From NCBI GenBank assembly GCA_016713665.1, contig JADJOR010000002.1, forward strand, positions 868,001 through 932,000: a stretch of 64,000 nucleotides of DNA, read 5' to 3'. Below are positions 8,306 through 16,707 of the stretch, piece by piece. The translations under genes and the position numbers were made by a program. Positions within the stretch are counted from its first letter, which is position 1; the number at the start of each line of letters is the position of its first letter. Source of the DNA: Deltaproteobacteria bacterium. GTDB taxonomy: Bacteria > Myxococcota_A > UBA9160 > UBA4427. The notes beneath the pieces are model-generated. The model saw only the letters and a list, made by a program, of their open reading frames with translations. It was not told where the DNA came from and did not search any database.

Positions 8306-9526
8306 CTAACGAACGTGGACGGGCAGGGCGGTGATCTCCCGCAGGAAGAGGTTGCGGGAATCCCAGCGCATGCCGGCCTCGTCGATCGTGGCGGTCGAAG
8401 GCAGATGGTCGAGCAGGTAGTGGACGAGGGTGCCGACCTGCAGCCGCGCGAGGTGGACGCCGAGGCAGTAGCCCGAGCCGAAGCCGAAGTTGAGGCTGCC
8501 CTTGAGGTCGCGCTGGACGTCGAATCGCTCCGGCGCCGGGAAGACCCGGGGATCCCAGCCTGCGCCCATGATCGAGAGCAGCACGATCGTCCCGCGCGGG
8601 ATCGTCTGGCCCTCCCAGACGACGTCCTCGACGGCGATCCGCACGAGGAACTTGGTCGGGCTCTCGAAGCGAAGCAGCTCCATGACCGCGTTCTTGACGT
8701 CGTCGCGGTTGCGCCGCAGCGCCTCGAACTCCGCGGGATGCGTGAGCAGCGTCTTCACCGCGAGCGAGGTCGTGAGCCGCGTCGTGTCGGTTCCGGCGGC
8801 GACCAGGATCACCAGCGCGCGCACGACGTCGTCGGTCGTGACGTCGCCCATGCCCGCCGCGATCTCGAGGACCTGGGTCACCATGTCGGTCTGGGGATCG
8901 CGCTTGCGCTGCTCGACCGTCCGCGCGAGCACGGCGAACATCTGGTTCGCCGCGACCTCCGCCTGGTCCCGGCAATCCTCGTCCGCCAGCGGATTGATGC
9001 CCCGGAAATAGGCCGGCGCGGCGCGCAGGAACATCTCGGCGTCCGCCGTCGCCTCGTCGATCCCGAGCAGCTTCGAGATGACGACCAGCGGCACCGTCTG
9101 CACGAGCGTCACCATGTCGACGTCGCGCTCGACCGCGAGCGGCGCGCAGATCCGCTCGACCACCTCCTTCACCGTCGTCGCCATCTTGCGGATCATCGCC
9201 GGCTTGAAGTCGGGGGCGAGCATCTCGCGCATGCGCGCGAGGCCCTGCTGGTCGCCGGCGACGGTGCGGCGCATCTGGCCCTCGAGGGTCGGCCAGCGCG
9301 CCATCCGGATCGCGTCCTGCTCGGGGTCGACGAGACCGGCGTCGGCCGGATTGCGGGACATCTGCGGGTGGTCGCAGAAGGCGCGCACGGCCTCGTAGCC
9401 GTGGACCGCGACGGCGTTCATCTCGGGCAGGAAGGCGAGGCGACCCGAGCGGTGGAACTCGGCGAAGTAGGGCTTCGGGTTCGCGGTGTAGTCGAGGGAG
9501 AAGGGATGGAAGGGCGGCAGCGTCAT
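8306..9526 (-). CDS. Cytochrome P450
   Basis: 406 residues from the ATG at 9526, the usual length for soluble bacterial P450s; a TTG-initiated longer frame reaches 9619 but adds only low-complexity residues. The I-helix oxygen-binding motif AAGTDTTR is at 243-250, the K-helix ELLR at 283-286, and the haem loop FGFGSGYCLG at 347-356 with Cys354 as thiolate ligand. No membrane anchor, so a cytoplasmic class I enzyme that needs a ferredoxin and reductase. It probably starts an operon with the SDRs downstream, hinting at hydroxylation followed by oxidation of the alcohol. Substrate unknown. Confidence 0.93.
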   Translation of the reverse strand: MTLPPFHPFSLDYTANPKPYFAEFHRSGRLAFLPEMNAVAVHGYEAVRAFCDHPQMSRNPADAGLVDPEQDAIRMARWPTLEGQMRRTVAGDQQGLARMREMLAPDFKPAMIRKMATTVKEVVERICAPLAVERDVDMVTLVQTVPLVVISKLLGIDEATADAEMFLRAAPAYFRGINPLADEDCRDQAEVAANQMFAVLARTVEQRKRDPQTDMVTQVLEIAAGMGDVTTDDVVRALVILVAAGTDTTRLTTSLAVKTLLTHPAEFEALRRNRDDVKNAVMELLRFESPTKFLVRIAVEDVVWEGQTIPRGTIVLLSIMGAGWDPRVFPAPERFDVQRDLKGSLNFGFGSGYCLGVHLARLQVGTLVHYLLDHLPSTATIDEAGMRWDSRNLFLREITALPVHVR

Positions 9527-9638
9527 GGGTCTCGGGTTCCGGGTTGCGTCGGGAAGGAGGGGGCGTCGTCGGATGGAGGGCTCCGGTTCGCCGGGTCGGA
9601 AGCGGTCGGCCTCGTTCAACGGCCCGGGGCGAGGGCCT

Positions 9639-10388
9639 TCAGGATCGGACGGACGAAGACGGACTGGGCCAGGGGTCGAGCCAGCGGTAGATCCGGCCCG
9701 ACACCATGATCGGTTTGTTCTTCTCGACGGCCTCGAGTCCTTCGCGCACGACCGTCTCGGCGCTGTACCACACGAGGCCGGGGAGAGCGCTCTTCATCTC
9801 CTCGAGGCCGGCCACGGCATGGAAATCCGTATGGGTGAATCCCGGACACAGCGCCGAGACGTGGACGTTCGTCCCGCGGAGCATCAGGGCGAGCTCTTCG
9901 GACAGGGCGACCAGATAGGCCTTCGAGGGGCCGTAGTGGCCCCCGGCCGGGCGGGCGATGCGGCCGGCGAAAGACGCGACGTTGACGACGCGGCCGAAGT
10001 TTCGGGCCTTCATCGGCGGGATGAAGTAGTGACACAAATGAGGCGCCGAGATCATCATCAGCTCGAGGAAGGCGGCCTGGGGCGCCCAGTCGGGCTCCTC
10101 GAGCAGGCTGGGGCCGGCGCTCCCGGCGTTGTTCACGAGATAGTCGATCTCGAGGCCCCGGTCCTGGCAGAAATCGAAGATCTCCCGCGGCGCATCGCGG
10201 CGGGAGAGGTCGGCGGGGAAGACGGTGACGTCGACGCCGTGGTTCTCGCGGATCGATTTCGCGACCTCTTCGAGCTTGTCCTGGCGGCGGGCGACGAGCA
10301 GGAGGCCGAAGCCCCGGGCCGCGAGCTGCCGGGCGAACTCGACGCCGAGGCCGGCCGAGGCGCCGGTGATCAGGGCTGTTCGGGGCAT
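9639..10388 (-). CDS. Short-chain dehydrogenase (DltE/YqjQ-like)
   Basis: 249 residues from the ATG at 10388, preceded by GGAGGATCCCTCC; an in-frame start 24 bases upstream lacks such a site. TGASAGLG at about residue 8, NNAGSAGP near 87, Ser in VVNVASFAG, YGPSK as Tyr/Lys pair. The layout, with SAPHLCHYFIPPMKARNFGRVVN and CPGFTHTDFH, is typical of the broad SDR group annotated as oxidoreductases of the DltE type, which includes 3-ketosteroid-like and ketoacyl reductases. The C-terminal IYRWLDPWPSP extension is less conserved. First gene of the minus-strand block and divergent from the crotonase gene at 10577. Confidence 0.88.
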   Translation of the reverse strand: MPRTALITGASAGLGVEFARQLAARGFGLLLVARRQDKLEEVAKSIRENHGVDVTVFPADLSRRDAPREIFDFCQDRGLEIDYLVNNAGSAGPSLLEEPDWAPQAAFLELMMISAPHLCHYFIPPMKARNFGRVVNVASFAGRIARPAGGHYGPSKAYLVALSEELALMLRGTNVHVSALCPGFTHTDFHAVAGLEEMKSALPGLVWYSAETVVREGLEAVEKNKPIMVSGRIYRWLDPWPSPSSSVRS

Positions 10389-10407
10389 GGAGGGATCCTC
10401 CGAAAAG

Positions 10408-10423
10408 GCCACGCTAGCGTGGC
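10408..10423. promoter_or_regulatory. Perfect 16-bp palindrome in the SDR 5' region
   Basis: GCCACGCTAGCGTGGC is fully self-complementary. It starts 20 bp upstream of the SDR start at 10388 and lies in the divergent intergenic region with the crotonase gene. It could be an operator, and the TAGCGT core on either strand could act as a -10 element. A chance palindrome cannot be excluded. Confidence 0.35.
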
Positions 10424-10576
10424 GGGTAGGGCGAAGTCGAGAAGAGGGGTCGGTCGGAGGGCGGTGCGCCGATCGGCCGGGTCCGGGACCGGGGCGGTGG
10501 CCCCGACGCGGCGGCTTCGACCGACTATTCTCGCCCGGCTCTCGCCCGACCCAACCCAGAGGAGTCCCTTCGAATC

Positions 10577-11611
10577 ATGGCCAACGACAATCCGTATTCC
10601 GCAGCCGGCGCCGGGAAGAAGTCCGCGAAGAGCGGCGCGGGCCGCAGCTCAGGAAAGAAGGCCGGCAAGAACGCGATGCAGAGCGCCGCGTCGCCGAAGC
10701 TGCGCCCGAGCTGGCCGAAGTCGCCCGCCGACTACACCGTCCTGCTCGTCGACGATCCGGCGCCCCACGTCCGCCGCCTCACGATGAACCGCCCCGACAA
10801 GCGCAACGCCCTGAACCACGACCTGCGCGCCCAGATCCTCCACGCCCTGCGCGCCGCGGATCAGGATCCCGACGTCCACGTCATGATCGTGCGCGGCGCG
10901 GGCCCGTCCTTCTCCGCCGGCTACGACCTCGGCGGCGGCAACGACGGCGTCGAATATCCCTTCTTCACGCCCCAGGGCGAAGGCCAGTATCCGCGCCACG
11001 TGACCGAGACCTGGATGAGCATCTGGGAGCTCTCGAAGCCCGTGATCGCCCAGGTCCACGGCTATTGCCTCGCCGGCGGCAGCGAGCTCGCGACGGGCTG
11101 CGACGTCGTCTACATGGCCGAAGACGCGAAGATGGGATACCCGGCGGTGCGCTTCGGGGTCCCCGACATGCAGTTCCACGCCTGGCTCGTCGGCATGCGC
11201 CGCGGCATGGAGATGATGCTGACGGGCGATCCGATCAATGGGATCGAAGCGGCGCAGCGCGGCTGGGCGACGCGCGCCTATCCCGCCGATGAGCTCGAGG
11301 AGAAGACCCTCGAGATGGCGCAGCGCATCGCCTCGCTCCCGCCCGACATCGTCGCCCTCAACAAGCGCGCGGTCCATCGCCAGATGGAGGTCATGGGCCT
11401 GCGCCAGGGCATCCGCCAGGGCACCGAGATCTGCGCCATGGCGATCCACCAGAAGAGCTTCGGCGACTTCATCAGCCAGACCGGCGCGGGCAAGGGCAAG
11501 CTGACCGCGGCGCTCCAGAAGCGCGACTCGAAGTTCGGCGACTACCGCACGGGCCACGCCGAGGGCGACAAGAAGGGCGGGAAGAAGAACGCGAAGAAGG
11601 GCAAGAAGTAA
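10577..11611 (+). CDS. Crotonase-fold (enoyl-CoA hydratase/isomerase) protein with Lys-rich tails
   Basis: 344 residues. The crotonase core spans about 50-300: the first oxyanion segment GAGPSFSAGYDL at about 107-118, the second HGYCLAGGSELATGCD at about 161-176. Glu170 matches the first catalytic Glu of hydratases, while the second is replaced (YPAVRFG, Ala190), so plain hydration is not assured. Unusually, both ends carry Lys/Ala/Gly-rich low-complexity tails (about residues 11-45 and 328-344), absent from ordinary enoyl-CoA hydratases. They could bind nucleic acid, polyphosphate or a membrane surface. AGAGGAG lies 12 bp upstream of the start. The DapB-like gene follows after 5 bp, so the two are almost certainly co-expressed; the pair recurs at 28416-30364. 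Confidence 0.88.
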   Translation: MANDNPYSAAGAGKKSAKSGAGRSSGKKAGKNAMQSAASPKLRPSWPKSPADYTVLLVDDPAPHVRRLTMNRPDKRNALNHDLRAQILHALRAADQDPDVHVMIVRGAGPSFSAGYDLGGGNDGVEYPFFTPQGEGQYPRHVTETWMSIWELSKPVIAQVHGYCLAGGSELATGCDVVYMAEDAKMGYPAVRFGVPDMQFHAWLVGMRRGMEMMLTGDPINGIEAAQRGWATRAYPADELEEKTLEMAQRIASLPPDIVALNKRAVHRQMEVMGLRQGIRQGTEICAMAIHQKSFGDFISQTGAGKGKLTAALQKRDSKFGDYRTGHAEGDKKGGKKNAKKGKK

Positions 11612-11616
11612 GCGTC

Positions 11617-12708
11617 GTGAAGCAAACCGCTCCGAAGCGCTACCGCGTCATCCAATGGGGCACCGGCAATGCCGGGCGCAAGGCGATCGGCGGCATCGTC
11701 CGCCATCCCGAGCTCGAGCTCGTCGGGGTCCACGCCCACTCGCCGAAGAAGATCGGCCGGGACGCCGCGGAGCTCGGCGAGCTGCGCGAGCCGACGGGCA
11801 TCCGGGCGACGGACGACGTCGAGGCGCTGCTCGCCCTCGACGCCGACTGCGTCTCCTACATGGCCCAGGGCGAGACGCGGATCCGGGAGACCGTCGACGA
11901 TCTCTGCCGGATCCTCGCGTCGGGGAAGAACGTCGTGAACACCGCGATCGTCTCCCTCGTCTATCCGCCGTTCTCGAGCCCGAAGCTGCGCGAGCGGCTC
12001 GACGAGGCCTGTCGCGCGGGCGGGACGACGCTCTTCACGTCGGGCTTCGATCCCGGCTGGTCGGGCGACGTCATCCCGCTCTCGCTGGCCTCGGTCTGCG
12101 AGCGGGTCGACTCGATCCGCGTCTCGGAGCTGATGGACTACTCGACCTACGAGGATCCCGGCTTCACCGGCGTCTACTTCGGCTTCGGCCGCCCCCTCGA
12201 CTTCGACGCGCCGCTGCTGCGGCCCGGCATGTTGAAGGGCGGCTGGGGCGGCATGGTCGTGATGCTGGCCGACGCGCTCGGGGTCTCCCTCGACGAGATC
12301 CGCGAGGTCCACGAGCGCCTGCCGGCGCCCGAGAGCTTCGACACGGCGATGGGGCGGATCGAGAAGGGGACCTGCGCCGGAGTGCGCTTCGAGGTCCAGG
12401 GCATCGTCGACGGCAAGCCCATGTTCGTCGCCGCGCATTGCAATCGCCTGCGCGACGACATCGGACCAGACTGGGACCGGCTCTCGCCGGGCAAGACCTC
12501 GGGCTACAAGATCGAGGTGAAGGGCTCGCCGTCGCTCGTCTGCGAGCTCGAGCCCGCCGGCGAGGACGGGGACCACAATACGGCCGGCATCACGGGAACC
12601 GCGATGCGGGTCGTCAACGCGATTCCCGTCGTCTGCGAGGCGGAGCCCGGGGTCAAGTCGATCCTCGACCTGCCGCTGTTCACGGCACGGGTCGCGCGCG
12701 GGCGTTGA
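11617..12708 (+). CDS. DapB-N-like NAD(P)-dependent oxidoreductase
   Basis: 363 residues with a GTG start at 11617, 5 bp after the crotonase stop. The N-terminal Rossmann motif GTGNAGRKAI (about residues 15-24) and the following HPELELVGVHAHSP match the group often labelled dihydrodipicolinate reductase N-terminal or 2,4-diaminopentanoate dehydrogenase-like, common in mycobacteria and deltaproteobacteria. It is not a real lysine-pathway DapB: it is about 100 residues longer and lacks the DapB C-terminal signature. The substrate is unknown; a carbonyl or imine reduction is likely. A paralogue at 29282-30364 also follows a crotonase gene. Confidence 0.8.
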   Translation: MKQTAPKRYRVIQWGTGNAGRKAIGGIVRHPELELVGVHAHSPKKIGRDAAELGELREPTGIRATDDVEALLALDADCVSYMAQGETRIRETVDDLCRILASGKNVVNTAIVSLVYPPFSSPKLRERLDEACRAGGTTLFTSGFDPGWSGDVIPLSLASVCERVDSIRVSELMDYSTYEDPGFTGVYFGFGRPLDFDAPLLRPGMLKGGWGGMVVMLADALGVSLDEIREVHERLPAPESFDTAMGRIEKGTCAGVRFEVQGIVDGKPMFVAAHCNRLRDDIGPDWDRLSPGKTSGYKIEVKGSPSLVCELEPAGEDGDHNTAGITGTAMRVVNAIPVVCEAEPGVKSILDLPLFTARVARGR

Positions 12709-12711
12709 GCG

Positions 12712-12753
12712 CTCGTCTCGCTGCGTCGCCGGCGCGCGCGACGCAGCGACGAG
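12712..12753. terminator. Hairpin between convergent genes
   Basis: GCTGCGTCGC (12720-12729) pairs with GCGACGCAGC (12738-12747), extended outward by CTCGTC with GACGAG apart from a 2-base bulge; 8-base loop. It lies between the stops of the DapB-like gene and the minus-strand dehydrogenase. No T-run, so a transcription-end function is inferred from position. Confidence 0.4.
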
Positions 12754-12766
12754 GCGTCCCTCGGCG

Positions 12767-13633
12767 TTATTTCCGGTTGGTGTTGCGCACGCCGTAGATG
12801 CCGGCCGCGAGCTGGGAAACCAGCGCCGTCAGCGGCAGCGAGACGTCCGACTTGCGCGCCAGCGCGAGCGCCCAGGCGAGATCCTTCTCGGCGAGGGCCG
12901 CCATGCTGGTCGAGAAGCGTTGATAGGCCTCGCTCGAGAGCACGGCCTCGGGCTGCTTCTTGCCCTTCAGGTAGGCGAGGGTCATGTCGGTGAACTGGCC
13001 GTTCGCGCGGCAGACCTGCTCGAGCAGCTCGGGCGAGAGGCCCGAGGCGCGCGCGAGGTTCGTCGCCTCCTGGGCGGCGGCGAAGAGGATGTTGGTGTTG
13101 AGGTTGTTGCAGAGCTTGAGCTTCGCCCCGCAGCCGAGCGGGCCCGCGTGGATCGGCGCGACGTCGGTCGTCGCCTCGAAGTAGGGCATCGCCTTCGCGA
13201 GCCCGGCCTCGCTGCCGCCGACCATGTAGACGAGCCGGCGTGCGGCGGCGCGGTCGGCGCCGCCGGTGACGCAGGCGTCGAGGATCTCGATCCCGCGCCC
13301 GGAGGCCGCCTCGGCGACGCGCTCGACGGTCTGGGGGAGGACGGTGCTGTGGATCAGGACGAGGCTGCCCGGGGCGAGGGCCGCGAGCAGGCCGTCGTCA
13401 CCGAGGGTGACCGCGAGGACGTGCTCGTCCTCGGCGACGCAGATGCCGACGACGTCCGCGTTCTGGCCGACCTCCTTCGGCGACTTCGCGGCCTTCGCGC
13501 CGCCCGCGACGAGCTCGGCGACGGGACCCGGGGCGATGTCGTAGACCGTCGTCGCGAGGCCGCGCGGCGCGAGGTGGGCGGCGATGGGCTTGCCCTGATT
13601 GCCGAGGCCGATGAAGCCGACGCGAATCGTCAT
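12767..13633 (-). CDS. 3-Hydroxyisobutyrate/tartronate-semialdehyde reductase family dehydrogenase
   Basis: 288 residues from the ATG at 13633 (GGAGAG upstream). Beta-hydroxyacid dehydrogenase family: cofactor loop GFIGLGNQGKPIAAHL at residues 6-21, the substrate strand DACVTGGADRAA near 120, and the catalytic Lys in GCGAKLKLCNN near 170. These enzymes interconvert 3-hydroxyacids and semialdehydes with NAD(P). A kinase resembling D-glycerate 3-kinase is divergent 75 bp away, which suggests 2-hydroxy-3-oxopropionate (tartronate semialdehyde) reductase, feeding D-glycerate to the kinase. That is inference; 3-hydroxyisobutyrate dehydrogenase is the main alternative. Confidence 0.82.
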   Translation of the reverse strand: MTIRVGFIGLGNQGKPIAAHLAPRGLATTVYDIAPGPVAELVAGGAKAAKSPKEVGQNADVVGICVAEDEHVLAVTLGDDGLLAALAPGSLVLIHSTVLPQTVERVAEAASGRGIEILDACVTGGADRAAARRLVYMVGGSEAGLAKAMPYFEATTDVAPIHAGPLGCGAKLKLCNNLNTNILFAAAQEATNLARASGLSPELLEQVCRANGQFTDMTLAYLKGKKQPEAVLSSEAYQRFSTSMAALAEKDLAWALALARKSDVSLPLTALVSQLAAGIYGVRNTNRK

Positions 13634-13683
13634 GGTCGTTCTCTCCTGCGGCCGCCGTGGCGGGCTGCGTAGGGGCTCGACGC

Positions 13684-13689
13684 TAGCAT
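13684..13689 (+). promoter_or_regulatory. Candidate -10 element before the glycerate kinase
   Basis: TAGCAT lies 20 bp upstream of the ATG at 13709, inside the same GCTAGCAT string seen before the VOC gene at 40406. No good -35 is visible. Offered only because the motif recurs upstream of several genes here. Confidence 0.25.
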
Positions 13690-13708
13690 CGCCCCCGACG
13701 GAGGCGCG

Positions 13709-14599
13709 ATGCGGATTGCAGATCTGGCCGGGGAGGCGACGACGCCCGAGCTCCGCGCCTGCGCCGGGAGACTCGATCCGTCGGCACCGCCCGACTATCG
13801 CGAGCTCGCGGCGCTGCTCGCGATGCATTGGCGGGACGGCGCGAAGGTCGCGGGGGCGAGGCGGGTCGGGCTCTCGGGCGGGCAGGGGACCGGGAAGACG
13901 ACCCTCGCTCGCCTGATCGAGGGGGCATGCAGCGGAATCGGATTGCGCGCCTGCGTGCTCGCCCTCGACGACTACTACCTGCCGCGGGCGGAGCGCCTCG
14001 CCCTCGCGGCCCGGGTCCATCCCCTCTTCGAGACCCGCGGTCCGCCGGGCACCCACGACGTCGCGCGACTGCGCGAGGATCTCGGCGCGCTCGCCGGGGC
14101 GGGGGTCGTCGAGGTCCCGGTCTTCGACAAGGGCCGGGACGATCGCGTCGGCACGCGGTCGCTCGAGGGGCCCTTCGAGCTCGTCGTGCTCGAGGGCTGG
14201 TGCGTCGGGGCGGGGGCATCTCCGGAGGCGGGTCTGTGCACGCCGTTCAATGCCCTCGAGCGGGACGAGGATCGCGATGGACGCTGGCGTCGTGCTTCGA
14301 ACGAGGCTCTGGCCTCGAGCTATGCGGCGCTCTTCGCGAGGCTCGACGAGCTCGTCTACCTCCGGCCTCCCGATCTGGACAGCGTCCGCCGCTGGCGCCT
14401 CGAGCAGGAGGCCGAACGGCCCGCCGAGCGGCGCATGGATGCGGCCGCGATCGAGCGCTTCGTGGCCCACTACGAGCGCATCACCGAGGCGATGCGGGCG
14501 AGCCTTCCCGACCGGTTGGAGTGGACCATCGAGCTCGCCCGGGATCATTCGATCGCGCACATCGTGCGGCGGGGTCGGGAGCGATCTCCCGGCGGGTGA
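13709..14599 (+). CDS. D-glycerate 3-kinase-like P-loop kinase
   Basis: 296 residues. Walker A GLSGGQGTGKTTLA at about 54-67, then ALDDYYLPRAERLALA and HPLFETRGPPGTHD near 88-116, the typical signature of the plant-type glycerate kinase (GLYK) and related bacterial uridine-kinase-like proteins. Further on, LVVLEGWCVGA gives the Walker B region. Predicted reaction: D-glycerate plus ATP to 3-phosphoglycerate, cytoplasmic. Divergent from the beta-hydroxyacid dehydrogenase at 12767, which could make D-glycerate, so the two may finish glyoxylate or glycolate assimilation. GGAGGCGCG precedes the start. Confidence 0.8.
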   Translation: MRIADLAGEATTPELRACAGRLDPSAPPDYRELAALLAMHWRDGAKVAGARRVGLSGGQGTGKTTLARLIEGACSGIGLRACVLALDDYYLPRAERLALAARVHPLFETRGPPGTHDVARLREDLGALAGAGVVEVPVFDKGRDDRVGTRSLEGPFELVVLEGWCVGAGASPEAGLCTPFNALERDEDRDGRWRRASNEALASSYAALFARLDELVYLRPPDLDSVRRWRLEQEAERPAERRMDAAAIERFVAHYERITEAMRASLPDRLEWTIELARDHSIAHIVRRGRERSPGG

Positions 14600-14624
14600 C
14601 ATCAAGGTCCCGGGTGGATACGAT
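14596..14624 (+). promoter_or_regulatory. Sigma-70-like promoter for the cycloisomerase homologue
   Basis: GTGACA (14596-14601) and TACGAT (14619-14624) are 17 bp apart, the ideal spacing, and the ATG follows 26 bp after the -10. It overlaps the stop of the kinase gene. The best promoter match seen in the window, but still a short-motif prediction. Confidence 0.4.
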
Positions 14625-14650
14625 CGCAGCCCGAACCCGAGGAGATCCGC

Positions 14651-15490
14651 ATGAGCGCGAGCCGAGCCCATTGGTTCTCGGAGAATCCCGACAAGGCCTG
14701 GGCGGAGAAGTTCTTCCTGACCTTCGTGCCGGTCTTCTTCCTCTACAACGCCGTCGTCCAGGAGATGGGCTGGCTCGACGCCGGCAATTTCTGGCACGTC
14801 GCGCAGAACCTCGGGATGTGGATCCCCTACTGCGTGCTGCTTCCGGCCTGGCTCCGACGGCATTCCGGCGTCCATTGGCGCGAGAGCTATTGGTTCAAAT
14901 ACAACCTCTACATGTTCGTCTGGGTGTTCTACGCGTCGTACTTCCACAGCGAGTACTTCTTCGACGTGCTCGGCATGCGCTACCGCTTCCCCGACGTGAC
15001 GCTTCATCTCGACTCGGCGCTGGTCGGCCCCGACGAGTCGACGGCCCTCGCGCAGTTCAAGAAGGTGCCGATCGGGATGTATCTCAACTCCGTCGCCTTC
15101 TTCATCGTCTACCACACGATCGCGATCATCTGCATGCGGCGCGTGCGCACGATGACGACGGACTGGGCGCTGCCGGCGCGCCGCGGGGCGTGGGTCGTGA
15201 TCGTGAGCGTCGCCGCGCTCTTCTTCGCCTGGGCCGAGACGCAGCTCTACATCACGTCGGCGGCCTCGACGAACGTCTGGTACGAGAGCAAGGAGCTGAT
15301 GCTGAAATACGGCTCGACGCTGTATGCGCTCTACTTCATCGCGAGCTTCCCGAGCCTCTATCGCCTCGACGAGGAGATGAGCGAGCCGCGCTGGAGCCTG
15401 TCGCGCTGCGCGATCGAGGCCTCCGCCGTCGGTGCGATCAGCCTGACCTTGATCGACCTGTGGGCGGCCTGGTTCGGGCCGATCGTCTGA
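14651..15490 (+). CDS. Cycloeucalenol cycloisomerase (CPI) homologue, integral membrane
   Basis: 279 residues with about seven hydrophobic segments. Local similarity to plant CPI1 as I remember it: WFSENPDKAWAEKFFL near residue 8, then YWFKYNLYMFVWVFYASYFH, EYFFDVLGMRYRFP, VYHTIAIICMRRVR, a membrane Glu in AWAETQLYI, and KYGSTLYALYFIASFP followed by LYRLDEE. Order and spacing agree over the whole length. In plants the enzyme opens the 9,19-cyclopropane ring of cycloeucalenol to give obtusifoliol. The extended SDR follows 67 bp downstream and a CYP51, which acts on obtusifoliol in plants, lies 4.4 kb away. GAGGAG precedes the start. The role in this organism is inferred; the family call is fairly firm. 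Confidence 0.75.
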   Translation: MSASRAHWFSENPDKAWAEKFFLTFVPVFFLYNAVVQEMGWLDAGNFWHVAQNLGMWIPYCVLLPAWLRRHSGVHWRESYWFKYNLYMFVWVFYASYFHSEYFFDVLGMRYRFPDVTLHLDSALVGPDESTALAQFKKVPIGMYLNSVAFFIVYHTIAIICMRRVRTMTTDWALPARRGAWVVIVSVAALFFAWAETQLYITSAASTNVWYESKELMLKYGSTLYALYFIASFPSLYRLDEEMSEPRWSLSRCAIEASAVGAISLTLIDLWAAWFGPIV

Positions 15491-15557
15491 TCCGCTCGCC
15501 CGAGCCGTTCGTCTCGTCGTTCGTGTCTTCATTCGCAGGAGAGGTCCGGGATCCAGC

Positions 15558-16643
15558 ATGAAGATCCTCGTCACCGGCGCGTCGGGCCTGATCGGCTGTC
15601 ATGCAGTCGCGGCGCTCCTCGAAGCCGGCCACGCCGTCGCGGCCCTCGCGCGCAGCCCCGGAAAGCTCGAGGCCGCGCTGGGCTCGCTCGGATGCGCGCT
15701 GCGCGACGTCGAGGTCGCGACCGGGGATCTCGGGGATCCGGAGTCGATCCGCCGAGCCCTCGCCGGTCGCGATGGGCTGCTCCACTGCGCGGGCCGCTTT
15801 TCGCCGGCGCGCGCCGACGCCGAGGCGCTCCACCGGACGAACGTCGAGGGCACGCGCAACGTCCTCGGGGCGGCCGCTGCATCGGCGGAGGGGGGCGTGC
15901 TCCGCCGCGCCGTCCATCTCTCGAGCATGCTGGCGCTCTTTCCGCCGCGGGGACCGGTCCTTCGGGCCGACGATCCCGTGGCGAAGCCGACCTCGATGTA
16001 TGCGATCACGAAGGCCCGGGCCGAGGAGATCGCGCGCGAGCTGCGGGCGCGCGCGCCGATCACGATCGTCTATCCCGCAGCGGTTCAGGGTCCGCACGAT
16101 CCGACCTTCTCGATCGGCCCACGGAACGTCGCGACGGCGCTCCGCGAACGAAAGACCCTCGTCACCGAAGGCGGCCTCCCCTACACCGACGTCCGAGACC
16201 TCGCCGCGCTCGTGGTCGCGATCTTCGCCGGCCGAGTCACCGAGCAGGGCGTGATGGCGCCTTCGTTCTTCGTCTCCCACGAGGCCTATCGTCGGCTGCT
16301 CGAGTCGCTGACGGGGCATGCGATCGCGCCGCAGAAGCTCCCGGGCTGGGCCATGCGCCTGATGGGTCGGATCGGCGACGTCGTGCAGCGCCTCGGCCGC
16401 GACGTGCAGCTCACCTACGAGGCCGCCGAGGTCTTGACCCGGAGCGTTCCCCTCGACGATCGCGTGGCGCGGGCCGCGCTCGGGCGCGAGCCGATCTCGG
16501 CCGAGGATTCGTTTCGCGACCTCATCGATTGGATGGTCGAAGCAGGCCACGTCTCGCCGATGGATGCCGGGACCCGGGCAGCGACCAGGGGCGGAAGCGG
16601 GGCGGCGAAGGGCGCCGGGAACGATCGGAAGTCGTCGGCTTGA
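15558..16643 (+). CDS. Extended SDR (NAD-dependent epimerase / 3-beta-HSD-like)
   Basis: 361 residues. The extended-SDR cofactor motif TGASGLIG is at about residue 7, the NVEGTRNVL helix near 95, Ser in VHLSSMLAL near 121, and YAITK as the Tyr/Lys pair near 151. The later part, with TDVRDLAALVVAIF, fits the dihydroflavonol reductase / 3-beta-hydroxysteroid dehydrogenase branch. The C-terminal 25 residues are low-complexity. Being 67 bp downstream of the cycloisomerase homologue, it could be a sterol 3-beta-dehydrogenase, for instance in C-4 demethylation, but this rests on context. AGGAGAGG lies upstream of the ATG. Confidence 0.8.
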   Translation: MKILVTGASGLIGCHAVAALLEAGHAVAALARSPGKLEAALGSLGCALRDVEVATGDLGDPESIRRALAGRDGLLHCAGRFSPARADAEALHRTNVEGTRNVLGAAAASAEGGVLRRAVHLSSMLALFPPRGPVLRADDPVAKPTSMYAITKARAEEIARELRARAPITIVYPAAVQGPHDPTFSIGPRNVATALRERKTLVTEGGLPYTDVRDLAALVVAIFAGRVTEQGVMAPSFFVSHEAYRRLLESLTGHAIAPQKLPGWAMRLMGRIGDVVQRLGRDVQLTYEAAEVLTRSVPLDDRVARAALGREPISAEDSFRDLIDWMVEAGHVSPMDAGTRAATRGGSGAAKGAGNDRKSSA

Positions 16644-16707
16644 GCGCGACGAGCTCGGGAATGGGCCGGATCGATCGCCGATCCGTCGCCCGGCAGGGGA
16701 GGGCGCG

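Noticed and set aside
8216..9709. Long plus-strand open frame opposite the P450
   Set aside because: His/Asp/Arg-rich translation without any family motif; it is the mirror of the P450 codons in high-GC DNA.
11617..12708. Lysine-pathway dihydrodipicolinate reductase DapB
   Set aside because: Only the N-terminal Rossmann part is similar; length, C-terminus and crotonase neighbour do not fit lysine synthesis. The same holds for 29282-30364.
12767..15574. 935-codon minus-strand frame
   Set aside because: Only the part up to 13633 codes for the dehydrogenase; the upstream rest is antisense to the kinase and cycloisomerase genes and lacks a start with a ribosome-binding site.
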